NCBI GenBank assembly: GCA_000436695.1 | Contig: HF992662.1 | Location: forward strand, 8,465-36,765 | Length of the DNA stretch: 28,301 bases | Direction: 5' to 3' | Source: Prevotella sp. CAG:1185 | GTDB lineage: Bacteria > Bacteroidota > Bacteroidia > Bacteroidales > Bacteroidaceae | Part shown: one piece after another, positions 14,054 through 20,918 of the stretch | How positions within the stretch are numbered: position 1 is the stretch's first letter | How the letters are laid out: each line of letters starts with the position of its first letter | The notes under the pieces: generated by a model | What the model saw: only the letters and a program-made list of their open reading frames with translations | Told to the model about the DNA's origin: nothing | The model's database searches: none | Program-made: the position numbers and the translations under genes

Positions 14054-14205
14054 TAAAGGCCATGTCTTGCGGTGCGTTTTGCCGTATATTGCAGTGCGAA
14101 AGGCCACCTTTTGCATTGTAAAAGACCGTGTTTTGCGTTTCAAAGACACCAACTTTAAAGCTCTGTTTTATGTAAAGTCTTTGTTGTCAGTGAGTTATGT
14201 ATAAG
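14054..14205. repeat. R1 22-bp palindromic array, locus C (degenerate)
   Basis: Units at 14054, 14076, 14098, 14120 and a decayed one at 14142 keep the 22-bp register, although only the third (GAAAGGCCACCTTTTGCATTGT) is close to consensus. A tail resembling TTGTTGTCAGTGAGTTATGTA (about 14181-14201) matches the R1 tail at locus B. It lies in the 978-base gap between the WbqC-like and DUF3332 genes. Confidence 0.75.
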
Positions 14206-14602
14206 ATGCAAAAATGTTAGATTTATGACGTCTGTTGGCTGTTTCCTGAGCAGCACGGCCATTCTCAGAGCCTTAACCGGATTTTCATGAATTGGCGTTT
14301 TAACACGTTTTAACCCCGATAGGCTCAATGCCCTCCGGCATCCGGATACCTTCGTTGATTCAGCCATACAGCCTAATGCCGGGCATACGTACATAATGTG
14401 GCCGCAGGCAGTGTCAAGACGAATGGCAAAACGGCATCATTTGTCATGAATACCAAATGTAAACAAATGCAATAAGAACATATTTCATAGTTTAAAATGA
14501 CGAATTTTTCTACATTTTATATTTTTTATTACAACTTTTCCGATATTATTAAATTATTATATTAGATTTGTAACCTGTTAATTCATTTAAACTAAGAAAA
14601 CT
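14206..14602. other. Non-coding leader region of the DUF3332 gene
   Basis: Becomes strongly AT-rich from about 14440. TAGATTTG at 14563-14570 fits the -7 consensus, but no TTTG stands at the right distance upstream. No gene or RNA structure that I can support is visible. Confidence 0.5.
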
Positions 14603-15154
14603 ATGTACAACAAAACTTTAAAATCTTTTCTTCTTATCATGACTGCATCATTGGTCATGAGTTCTTGCATAGGTTCGTTTGGCCTTTTCAATAAAGTGCT
14701 CGACTGGAACAAAGATGCAACCGGCAACAAGTTTCTCAATGAGCTTATTTTCATCGTCATTTCACCGGCTTATGCACTGTGCGGAACGGCCGACCTGTTG
14801 GTGCTCAACACTATAGAGTTCTGGACAGGCTCCAATCCTCTCGCCGCCAACGTGGGCAAGACAGAGAGCATTATGGGCAGCGACGGCAAGCTGTATGCCG
14901 TTACTACGCTGAAAGACGGATACGAAATAAAGGACGCTGACGGCAACGTGATGAACTTTACATACAACGAAAAGGACAACACATGGTCGGTTGAGAAAGA
15001 CGGTGCCACGACTGTGCTGCTCAAGATGAAGGGCAACGACACGGCTCAGATATACCTGCCTGACGGCAAGACTATGGACGTTACGCTCGACAACCAGGGC
15101 CTTTATGAGGCAAGAATGGCTGTCAACGGCGGAATGTACTTCGCGTCGAGATAA
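14603..15154 (+). CDS. DUF3332 family lipoprotein
   Basis: This 183-residue predicted lipoprotein has its lipobox ending at Cys22 (MSSC). Directly after the Cys comes a segment (IGSFGLFNKVLDWNK...ATGNKFLNELIFIVISPAYALCGTADLLVLNTIEFWTGSNP) with a hydrophobic stretch at about residues 47-70 that could be a membrane helix. The C-terminal half is a beta-rich domain with short GKxYxVTTLKDGYEIKDADG and PDGKTMDVTLDNQGLYEA strands. This arrangement is that of DUF3332, an envelope family of unknown role seen in Bacteroidetes and Proteobacteria. It is monocistronic, with long leader sequence before it and a terminator after. The ATG is preceded by an A-rich leader (CTAAGAAAACT). Confidence 0.85.
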   Translation: MYNKTLKSFLLIMTASLVMSSCIGSFGLFNKVLDWNKDATGNKFLNELIFIVISPAYALCGTADLLVLNTIEFWTGSNPLAANVGKTESIMGSDGKLYAVTTLKDGYEIKDADGNVMNFTYNEKDNTWSVEKDGATTVLLKMKGNDTAQIYLPDGKTMDVTLDNQGLYEARMAVNGGMYFASR

Positions 15155-15188
15155 CGTCAGCGCGGCTCTGCCGCTGTAGATACACATT

Positions 15189-15236
15189 AAGGGCGGAAAG
15201 ATGCGTGCCGTTGTGGCATGCGGTCTTTCCGCCCTT
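15189..15236. terminator. Bidirectional terminator between the DUF3332 and Fur-family genes
   Basis: AAGGGCGGAAAG (15189-15200) pairs with CTTTCCGCCCTT (15225-15236), and the loop can fold further (GTGCC/GGCAT). It lies between two convergent genes, 35 bases after one and 22 bases after the other. Neither side has a long U-run. Confidence 0.75.
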
Positions 15237-15257
15237 AACTGTTATATCGGCTCCGGA

Positions 15258-15692
15258 TTATCTGTGGCCGAGCTTCTCGGCACATTCGGGACAAAGCCCC
15301 TTTATCACATAGTTGATGCTGTTGAGCACAAAACCCTCGGGCAGGCTCACCACGGGAACGTGTATGCGCTTAAGGCAGAACGTGCGGTGGCAGTGCTCAC
15401 AGTAGAAGTGAGTGTGCTCATCCTCAACCCCGCAGTCGCAGTCGTCGCTGCATACGTTGTATTTAAGGCTGCCGCTTCCGTCGTCGACAACATGTATCAG
15501 ACGGTTCATCAGAAACACCGACAGCGTGCGCGATATTGTGCTTTTGTCCACCGTGGGCAGCAGTTTCTCCAGTTGGGGCAGCGACACAGTCTCGTCGCCC
15601 CTGAACATTGCGCGCAGTATCAGCAGGCGCGTGGCCGTAGGCTTAATGCCCCGGTGCTCAAGTTTGTGTATGTAAAATTCTTCCGATGCCAT
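15258..15692 (-). CDS. Fur-family transcriptional repressor
   Basis: This 144-residue metal-responsive DNA-binding protein has a winged-helix domain at residues 1-80 (GIKPTATRLLILRAMF, DKSTISRTLSVFLMNRLIHVVD). The dimer/metal domain follows: HTHFYCEHCHRTFCL with His93, His95, Cys98 and Cys101, and CPEC at 134-137, which are the ligands of a structural zinc site. Extra cysteines (CSDDCDCG, 81-87) lie before it. Fur, Zur and PerR cannot be told apart safely. The P1B-ATPase of Zn/Cd/Pb type 67 bases upstream and the nearby superoxide reductase suggest zinc or peroxide sensing. Its own promoter (15700-15730) overlaps an AAATA-ATGC-TATTT dyad that could be an autoregulatory operator. Confidence 0.9.
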   Translation of the reverse strand: MASEEFYIHKLEHRGIKPTATRLLILRAMFRGDETVSLPQLEKLLPTVDKSTISRTLSVFLMNRLIHVVDDGSGSLKYNVCSDDCDCGVEDEHTHFYCEHCHRTFCLKRIHVPVVSLPEGFVLNSINYVIKGLCPECAEKLGHR

Positions 15693-15699
15693 TCTGATG

Positions 15700-15730
15700 C
15701 AAAAATAATGCTATTTGTCCGAAAAGCAAA
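15700..15730 (-). promoter_or_regulatory. Promoter of the Fur-family gene, with dyad
   Basis: On the minus strand, TTTG (15730-15727), 19 bases and TATTTTTG (15707-15700) match the consensus. The -7 region is part of the dyad AAATA-ATGC-TATTT (15703-15716), placed where a repressor would block polymerase. Confidence 0.65.
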
Positions 15731-15759
15731 ATTTAGTGGTTATTATTTCCGTTTGCGGC

Positions 15760-17634
15760 CTATTTATCCTTTGCATGCCTGCCGAAGAATATCCTTGTAG
15801 AGTTGAGCACGGCGAGCAGAGCCACGCCTACGTCGGCAAACACGGCTCCCCAGAGGTTGGCTATGCCCAGGAGTCCGAGCAGCATGATAAGCACCTTGAT
15901 GCCAATGGCGAACGTTATGTTCTGTCTTACCACGCTCTTTGTGCGCTTGCCGGTCTTTATCGCCGCTGCCACCTTCGACGGATGGTCGGTCTGTATCACC
16001 ACGTCGGCAGTTTCAACGGCCATGTCGGCGCCCAGTCCTCCCATGGCAATGCCCACGTTGCTCAGTGCAAGCACAGGCGCGTCGTTTATTCCGTCGCCCA
16101 CGAAAGCCACGTTGCGGCCCTCGCCTTGCAGCTGTTCTATATGCTTAACCTTGCCTTCGGGCATCAGGTCGCCGTATCCGTTGTCAACCTTAGTCTCGGC
16201 AGCCACCTTGTCTACGAGTGCCTGCTTGTCGCCCGAAAGTATGTCCATGCGGTTTATTCCGCACTCTTTCAACATTCTTACAGCCTCCACAGAGTCGTCC
16301 TTCAGCGTGTCGGCAAGTAGGATGTAGCCCGCGTATTTGCCGTTTTTGGCACATGCCACAATCGTTTCGGGCACGCTCTTCAGTTCCTCTGGATAGCTTA
16401 CGTTCTCGCGTTCGAGCAGTCTTAGCGTTCCTGCGAGCCATCTGTCGCCGCCTGCCGTGGCGGTCATGCCGTAGCCTGGCAGGTCTTTCACGTCGCTCAC
16501 CTGTGCCTTCTTGTCCCCCGCAAAGGCCGTTATCGCCTTGGCTATGGGGTGGTTGCTGTTGCGCTCCATTGCCGCAACGGTGGCAATCAGCGTGTCGGTG
16601 TCGTTGCCGCATACCTTAGTTACCGAGAACACGCCGCGTGTAAGGGTGCCCGTCTTATCGAACACAACGGTGTCGAGATGAGTCACGGCGTCGAGCCAGT
16701 TGCCGCCCTTGAACAGTATTCCGTTCTTAGATGCCGCCCCTATGCCTGCGAAATAGCTCAGCGGTATGCTTATTACGAGGGCGCAGGGGCATGATATAAC
16801 GAGGAATATTAGGGCACGGTAGAACCATGTGCTGAAGTTGTAGACAAAGCCAGTGTCGGCAACTGCCCATACGTAAGGCACGATGACCGTCAGCGCTGCC
16901 AGCAGGATAACCACCGGAGTGTATATCCTTGCAAACTTGCGTATGAAGAGTTCGGCAGGCGCCTTGCGCTCAGATGCCTCCTCGACCATCTTAAGTATGC
17001 GCGCCACGGCACTCTCGCTCTCGGGCCGTGTAACCTTGATGCGTGCCACGCTGTCGGTGGCTATCATTCCGGCAAGCACCTCCTTGCCGCTTGCTATGGC
17101 TCGGGGCACGCTCTCGCCTGTAAGTGCCGATGTGTTGAACGCAGTGTCGCCGCTAGCAAGTATGCCGTCGAGCGGCACGCGCTCGCCCGGTTTAACCTCG
17201 ATGATTTCGCCCGGAATGACGTTTTCGGGCTTGTCGGCCACCTTATGATTGCCCCTTATTATGACTGCCATCTTGGGGTGAAACTCCATCAGACTGCGTA
17301 TGTTGTCGCGCGCCTTGTCGACGGCCATGTCCTGAAGAGTCTCGCCTACGCAGTAGAACAGCATCACGGCCACTGCTTCGGGATATTCGCCTATGATGAA
17401 TGCGCCTATCGACGCTATTGTCATGAGCATAAACTCGCTGAACACTTCTTTGTTCATGGCGCACTCCCATGCCTCGCGCATAACGCCAAGTCCTACCGGC
17501 AGAAAGGCCAGTATGAACCATGCCAGGCACACGATGTTGTTGCTGAATGCGGCAACTCCTGCTTCTCTAAGTCCCATTCCCGCCATGAGCAGGATGAAGG
17601 ACAGCATAGGTTTCTGAAATTTTGCTATTGCCAT
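15760..17634 (-). CDS. P1B-type heavy-metal transporting ATPase (Zn2+/Cd2+/Pb2+ type)
   Basis: This 624-residue inner-membrane pump has no N-terminal HMA or His-rich metal domain. Actuator TGES is at 172-175, the ion-site SCPCALV at 281-287 and the phosphorylated Asp326 in DKTGTLT. The P1B-specific His-Pro pair is in NSNHPIAKAI, and the hinge is VGDGINDAPVLA. The last helices read FAIGIKVLIMLLGLLGIANLWGAVFADVG. The Lys in the first and the Asp in the second are the signature of subgroup P1B-2 (ZntA/CadA-like), which exports Zn2+, Cd2+ or Pb2+ rather than copper. It sits upstream of the Fur-family gene on the same strand. A 15-bp palindrome (17688-17702) in its upstream region is a likely operator. 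Confidence 0.93.
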   Translation of the reverse strand: MAIAKFQKPMLSFILLMAGMGLREAGVAAFSNNIVCLAWFILAFLPVGLGVMREAWECAMNKEVFSEFMLMTIASIGAFIIGEYPEAVAVMLFYCVGETLQDMAVDKARDNIRSLMEFHPKMAVIIRGNHKVADKPENVIPGEIIEVKPGERVPLDGILASGDTAFNTSALTGESVPRAIASGKEVLAGMIATDSVARIKVTRPESESAVARILKMVEEASERKAPAELFIRKFARIYTPVVILLAALTVIVPYVWAVADTGFVYNFSTWFYRALIFLVISCPCALVISIPLSYFAGIGAASKNGILFKGGNWLDAVTHLDTVVFDKTGTLTRGVFSVTKVCGNDTDTLIATVAAMERNSNHPIAKAITAFAGDKKAQVSDVKDLPGYGMTATAGGDRWLAGTLRLLERENVSYPEELKSVPETIVACAKNGKYAGYILLADTLKDDSVEAVRMLKECGINRMDILSGDKQALVDKVAAETKVDNGYGDLMPEGKVKHIEQLQGEGRNVAFVGDGINDAPVLALSNVGIAMGGLGADMAVETADVVIQTDHPSKVAAAIKTGKRTKSVVRQNITFAIGIKVLIMLLGLLGIANLWGAVFADVGVALLAVLNSTRIFFGRHAKDK

Positions 17635-17667
17635 ATCTTTTGTTTTTTATCTTTCCTTTTTCACATG

Positions 17668-17704
17668 CAAAGTTAGATGATATGCGATGCAACCGGGTTG
17701 CAAA
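17668..17704 (-). promoter_or_regulatory. Putative operator and promoter of the P1B-ATPase gene
   Basis: TGCAACC-G-GGTTGCA (17688-17702) is a perfect 7-1-7 palindrome, the size expected for a Fur-family site. On the minus strand TAACTTTG (17675-17668) matches the -7 box and lies 12 bases downstream of the palindrome. A TTTG at 17704-17701 overlaps the palindrome, but the spacer is 25 bases, longer than usual. Confidence 0.6.
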
Positions 17705-17717
17705 GTTGAGATATATA

Positions 17718-17748
17718 CAAAAAGAGGCCCGGCAGATGCTGCCGGGCC
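17718..17748 (-). terminator. Intrinsic terminator after desulfoferrodoxin
   Basis: GGCCCGGCAG-ATG-CTGCCGGGCC (17726-17748) is a perfect 10-bp stem with a 3-base loop. On the minus strand it is followed by CTCTTTTTGT, and it lies 25 bases past the stop codon of the desulfoferrodoxin gene. Confidence 0.9.
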
Positions 17749-17772
17749 CCGTGATGGCTTTCACTATTTCAG

Positions 17773-18150
17773 TTATTTAGACTTCCAAAGTCCGTGGAGA
17801 TTGCAGTATGCGCGAGCGTAAACGTTCTTGCATTCTGTATGGAACACAGCCTCGGGCTTCTCGCCGGGGTTGAGGTGCTTGCACTGAACCTTGTCGCACT
17901 CTACCAGCTCAATCCACTCGATGTAGTGGTTTTCGAGCATCGGGTGCTCAACGTCGCCGACCTTAACTTTGTATCCGCCTTCAACCGGCTCGATAACGGG
18001 TACGTGCTTCTCTGTAGCAGCGTCAACAGAATTCTCGGTAAGCAGCTCCATGGGCTGTCCGCAGCACGACAGTGTGCCTCCTGCCGGGTGCATTACTTCT
18101 ACTATGTTGCCGCATACGGCACAGCGGTAAACTTCTTTCAACTTTGTCAT
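17773..18150 (-). CDS. dfx: Desulfoferrodoxin (superoxide reductase)
   Basis: This 125-residue two-domain superoxide reductase converts superoxide to hydrogen peroxide without making O2 and protects anaerobes in the cytoplasm. Domain I is the rubredoxin-like desulforedoxin module with Cys10 and Cys13 (RCAVCG) and the CC pair at 29-30 (LSCCGQPM). Domain II is the catalytic neelaredoxin fold: EKHVPVIE, GDVEHPMLENHYIEWIEL and CNLHGLW supply the four His and one Cys of the Fe(His4Cys) site. Both domains are intact, so this is the class I form. It is monocistronic, ended by a strong hairpin. Stacked TACGGA half-sites lie 34-60 bases before the start codon. Confidence 0.95.
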   Translation of the reverse strand: MTKLKEVYRCAVCGNIVEVMHPAGGTLSCCGQPMELLTENSVDAATEKHVPVIEPVEGGYKVKVGDVEHPMLENHYIEWIELVECDKVQCKHLNPGEKPEAVFHTECKNVYARAYCNLHGLWKSK

Positions 18151-18183
18151 GATAATAATTCTTTTTGTTGTTTAAAACTTCTT

Positions 18184-18210
18184 GTTCGTATTATACGGAC
18201 GATTTCCGTA
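18184..18210. promoter_or_regulatory. Stacked TACGGA half-sites upstream of dfx
   Basis: GTTCGTA-TTA-TACGGAC (18184-18200, 6 of 7 positions paired) overlaps the perfect dyad TACGGA-CGATT-TCCGTA (18194-18210). The three half-sites alternate in orientation. A near -7 box (TTACTTTG on the minus strand, 18225-18218) ends 8 bases away, so a bound protein would cover the start of transcription. Confidence 0.5.
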
Positions 18211-18433
18211 GCTGATACAAAGTAAATAAAAATATCTGAGATTCCGTTTCTTTTTATATTATATTTTTGTTTTATCTGTATTTTTTAGAGTTAATATACT
18301 TCTTATTTGTTATTTTGTCAATAAATCCGGCTTTACATCCGTTCTGATGCCGATGAGTTGCCGGCTCGGCTTATGACCTTTTTCTGCGCTGTTGAGTGTA
18401 GGGTAGACTTGCAGTAGTGTGCAGTGGCATTGC

Positions 18434-18547
18434 AAAAGGTGGCATTTGGGCTTCTGAAAGACGGCAAATTGCACATTAAAAGGCCACCTTTTACGAGCTA
18501 AAAGATGGCCTTTTGTAAATCGTTGAATATCAAATTGTTGTGTAGCC
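18434..18547. repeat. R1 22-bp palindromic array, locus D
   Basis: Units start at 18434, 18456, 18478 and 18500, exactly 22 bp apart. The third core is AAAAGGCCACCTTTT and the fourth its near reverse complement AAAAGATGGCCTTTT. The tail GTTGAATATCAAATTGTTG (18522-18540) matches the other loci. It lies 45 bases past the 3' end of the lipoprotein gene at 18592, within a 441-base gap. The remainder (18226-18433) is AT-rich near dfx and holds no gene. Confidence 0.87.
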
Positions 18548-18591
18548 TTTGAGTAACCGGCTTTTCATCATTCTGAAGCAGTGCCGCAGAG

Positions 18592-19566
18592 TCATGAATT
18601 TGCCATATAGAGCTTAAGCTCTTCGGGTGTCATTTTGCGGTAGACGCAGTAAAATTCCCTGACGGCTCCGCCGTTGCCTTCGCGCTGTTTCTTTATTATT
18701 TTCATTTCATAGTCGTTGAGGGTGATAATCCTGAAGCCGTTGCCTCCGGCGGGTTCAATATAAAATCCGTTGGCTCTGTAGGTGTAGTTCTCCTTCTTTG
18801 CCGTATAGTCTGCCGTTCCGGCGTTGTTGGGCAGCCATGTTATCGTGCCGTTGTCAATGAAGAAGTTGGCAGGCATGTCAGGGGCGTCAGCGTTGTATAT
18901 GTTGTCAATGTGGTATCTGCCGGCCATCTCCAGTTTGTGAGCCTCGGTGCATTTCCATCCGTCGCCCACGCCGTAGCGGCCTAAATATTCGGGAGTTATC
19001 CTCATCTGTTCGGGCATCATGGGATATTTATCGTTGAGCGAGTCGAGGTCATAGGGATGATTCTTTATACATTCCGCAAGGTCATCGCTGCTCATAACCT
19101 TGTAGATATAGTAGACATATATCTTGTTACCGTTGCCGTCGATGCCCTGATATTTTATCATCTTCAGTATGTTCTCGCTGAGCGAGATAATCTTAAATAC
19201 CTCTTTTCCGCCGGCCATGAGCTGGTTGGTGGCCTTGTTGTACGAGTAAGTGCTGTTCTTGTATCCGCTTATAGGTTCTGAGTCGATATAAGAAAACGTG
19301 GTGATGGTGTCGCCGCTGAATTTATATTCCGACGGCCCTCCGCCATACCTTTCGGCCCAGTATTCTTCTCTTTCAACCGTTCCGTTGCTCTTTATCTCGT
19401 GCGAATCAAAGTATTGCCAGCCTTTCCCGTTGAGAGTCTCCATCACGTACTGCTCTGTCATATGCTGCGGCACGGGTATTATTAGCTCATCGTCCTCGCT
19501 GCATGATGTCACTGCCGACATTACTAATGCCAGTACCACTAAGGTTAAGGTATTCAGGTTTTTCAT
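18592..19566 (-). CDS. Unrecognised lipoprotein with an internally duplicated domain
   Basis: This is a 324-residue predicted lipoprotein (start MKNLNTLTLV; a Met two codons earlier is less likely). The lipobox ends at Cys22 (VTSC) and is followed by an acidic SEDDE that may favour surface exposure. I do not recognise the family. The mature part has two similar halves. GKGWQYFDSHEI...GDTITTFSY...EVFKIISLSENILKMIKY...YYIYKVMSSDDL (about 38-155) corresponds to GDGWKCTEAHKL...NGTITWLP...NGFRIITLNDYEMKIIKK...YCVYRKMTPEEL (about 200-318). Each half looks like a small lipocalin-like beta-barrel domain, as in many Bacteroidetes lipoproteins. It is monocistronic. A possible -7 box (TATATTTG, 19600-19593 on the minus strand) lies upstream. 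Confidence 0.82.
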   Translation of the reverse strand: MKNLNTLTLVVLALVMSAVTSCSEDDELIIPVPQHMTEQYVMETLNGKGWQYFDSHEIKSNGTVEREEYWAERYGGGPSEYKFSGDTITTFSYIDSEPISGYKNSTYSYNKATNQLMAGGKEVFKIISLSENILKMIKYQGIDGNGNKIYVYYIYKVMSSDDLAECIKNHPYDLDSLNDKYPMMPEQMRITPEYLGRYGVGDGWKCTEAHKLEMAGRYHIDNIYNADAPDMPANFFIDNGTITWLPNNAGTADYTAKKENYTYRANGFYIEPAGGNGFRIITLNDYEMKIIKKQREGNGGAVREFYCVYRKMTPEELKLYMANS

Positions 19567-19845
19567 AAGCATTGTGTTGAAAGTAATATCTGCAAATATA
19601 ATGTTTTTTTGTTTAGATTGTGTTTTATTTGTGATAAAAATGCGAAAAGATGTGCTTTTTTTGTAAAATATCTGATATTTAACATTTTACGGGGCTTTAA
19701 GCGTTACTGATAATGCGCCGTTCAGACTATATATTTCATCATTGTTAGTCTTGAAGATTTGTCTGTCTTTAGAGTTAAAGTATATACGGAATAATGACAG
19801 ATAATGTATTCAGTGTTGCCTTAAGACATGCGACAACATAAAAGG
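19567..19845. other. Non-coding region between the duplicated lipoprotein and esterase genes
   Basis: AT-rich (for example TTTTTTTGTTTAG, 19604-19616) with no credible reading frame. It contains the leader of the lipoprotein gene and, at the right end, approaches the terminator at 19846-19903. No R1, R2 or R3 repeat was seen here. Confidence 0.5.
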
Positions 19846-19903
19846 AGAAGCCGGCTCACAGGCTCTGCATGATGTATGGTCATGCCGCTGTGTGCCGGCT
19901 TCT
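19846..19903 (-). terminator. Probable terminator of the alpha/beta-hydrolase gene
   Basis: AGAAGCCGGCTCACA (19846-19860) pairs with TGTGTGCCGGCTTCT (19889-19903) with one mismatch around a 28-base loop. On the minus strand it is followed by CCTTTTATG and lies 60 bases past the stop codon. Confidence 0.7.
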
Positions 19904-19963
19904 GCTCTATATGGTGCCGCTGTAGTGGCGGCTGTTGTTATTTGTGGCTGTAATAGACAACGG

Positions 19964-20788
19964 TCAGAAACTTCTGAGCCATGCCTTCAGCTCGAGCTGC
20001 ATCTCGTTGTGATACTTAAAACTGTCGCGGTTGCCCCATCCGTGGCCGCCCGATGGATATACATGGAGCGTGGCAGGCACGTCGTGGCGGTAAAGCTCAA
20101 TGTAGTAGTTTACGCCGTTTGCAGGCAGCACCACGCGGTCGTCGTCGCTAAGGGCGATAAATGCGCGCGGCGTCATGCGCGTAACCTGCATGTCGTTGCT
20201 GTAGTCGCGCTCGTCCTTCTTCTTTGCGCTGCTGCCCAAGAAGTTGTCGTGCGAGCCTTTATGGGTTATGTCGGGCATCATCGTTATCACGGGATAGAAC
20301 AGAATCTGGAAGTCGGGGCGCGCGTCTTTTGCGGCATGAGTGGCTATCGTCGACGCAAGATGTCCGCCTGCCGACGAGCCCATTATGCCCACGTCGTCGG
20401 GATTTATGTTCCAGTTTGAAGCGTTGCGGCGCACCAGTTTAATGGCCTCCTCAGCGTCAGATATAGGCACCTCCTTGTCGCCGTTGGGCATTCTGTATTT
20501 CAGCACGATAGCCGCTATGCCCATGTTGTTGAAGAACGGCGCCCAGTCGTAGCCCTCATGATCCATGGCGAGATGCTGATAGCCTCCGCCCGGACATATC
20601 ACCACGGCACGTCCCGTGGCGAATTTCTTTTCAGGAAGAAACACTTTAACCTTTGCCGTGTCGCCCGCGTCGCTGCTCTTAACAGCCGGACCGTTGGGCC
20701 ACAGGTTTATTTCGTAACTCTGTTGTGCGCTCATGTTGAGGCTTAATGCCAGCATTGCTGCCGCAAATAATAGTTTTTTTAATGCCAT
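19964..20788 (-). CDS. Secreted alpha/beta-hydrolase, probable carbohydrate acetyl-/feruloyl esterase
   Basis: This 274-residue esterase has a signal peptide (residues 1-21, ending NMSAQ) and the form INLWPNGPA...VKVFLPEKKFATGRAVVICPGGGYQHLAMDHEG, with the oxyanion-hole PGGGY. The nucleophile is Ser139 in GSSAGG, the acid residue lies in ALSDDDRVVLP and the catalytic His in PSGGHGWG. The RPDFQILFYPVITM strand before the acid residue is typical of BD-FAE-like esterases (bifunctional acetylxylan and feruloyl esterases), as found in plant-glycan loci of Prevotella and Bacteroides. The substrate is inferred from family resemblance only. It is transcribed away from the sialate-O-acetylesterase-like gene, with 130 bases between the starts, so the two may be controlled together. 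Confidence 0.87.
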   Translation of the reverse strand: MALKKLLFAAAMLALSLNMSAQQSYEINLWPNGPAVKSSDAGDTAKVKVFLPEKKFATGRAVVICPGGGYQHLAMDHEGYDWAPFFNNMGIAAIVLKYRMPNGDKEVPISDAEEAIKLVRRNASNWNINPDDVGIMGSSAGGHLASTIATHAAKDARPDFQILFYPVITMMPDITHKGSHDNFLGSSAKKKDERDYSNDMQVTRMTPRAFIALSDDDRVVLPANGVNYYIELYRHDVPATLHVYPSGGHGWGNRDSFKYHNEMQLELKAWLRSF

Positions 20789-20877
20789 TGTTGTTCAGGA
20801 TGATCGTTATGACCTTGTTTTTTGTTATTTATTCAAGGCGTTTTTGCAAAAATACTGATTTTTTTTGTAATATTGCA

Positions 20878-20913
20878 GTCTGTTTGATTATTATAACAAA
20901 TTATAAAACAGAC
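20878..20913 (+). promoter_or_regulatory. Hairpin or operator directly before the SASA-family gene
   Basis: GTCTGTTT (20878-20885) and AAACAGAC (20906-20913) form a perfect 8-bp inverted repeat with a 20-base AT-rich centre, ending 5 bases before the start codon at 20919. In RNA it would cover the ribosome-binding region. In DNA it could be an operator in the divergent promoter region. Confidence 0.5.
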
Positions 20914-20918
20914 CTATT

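Noticed and set aside
14155..14394. Possible small protein (79 codons) on the minus strand
   Set aside because: It overlaps decayed R1 sequence, has no start context or promoter and no recognisable features.
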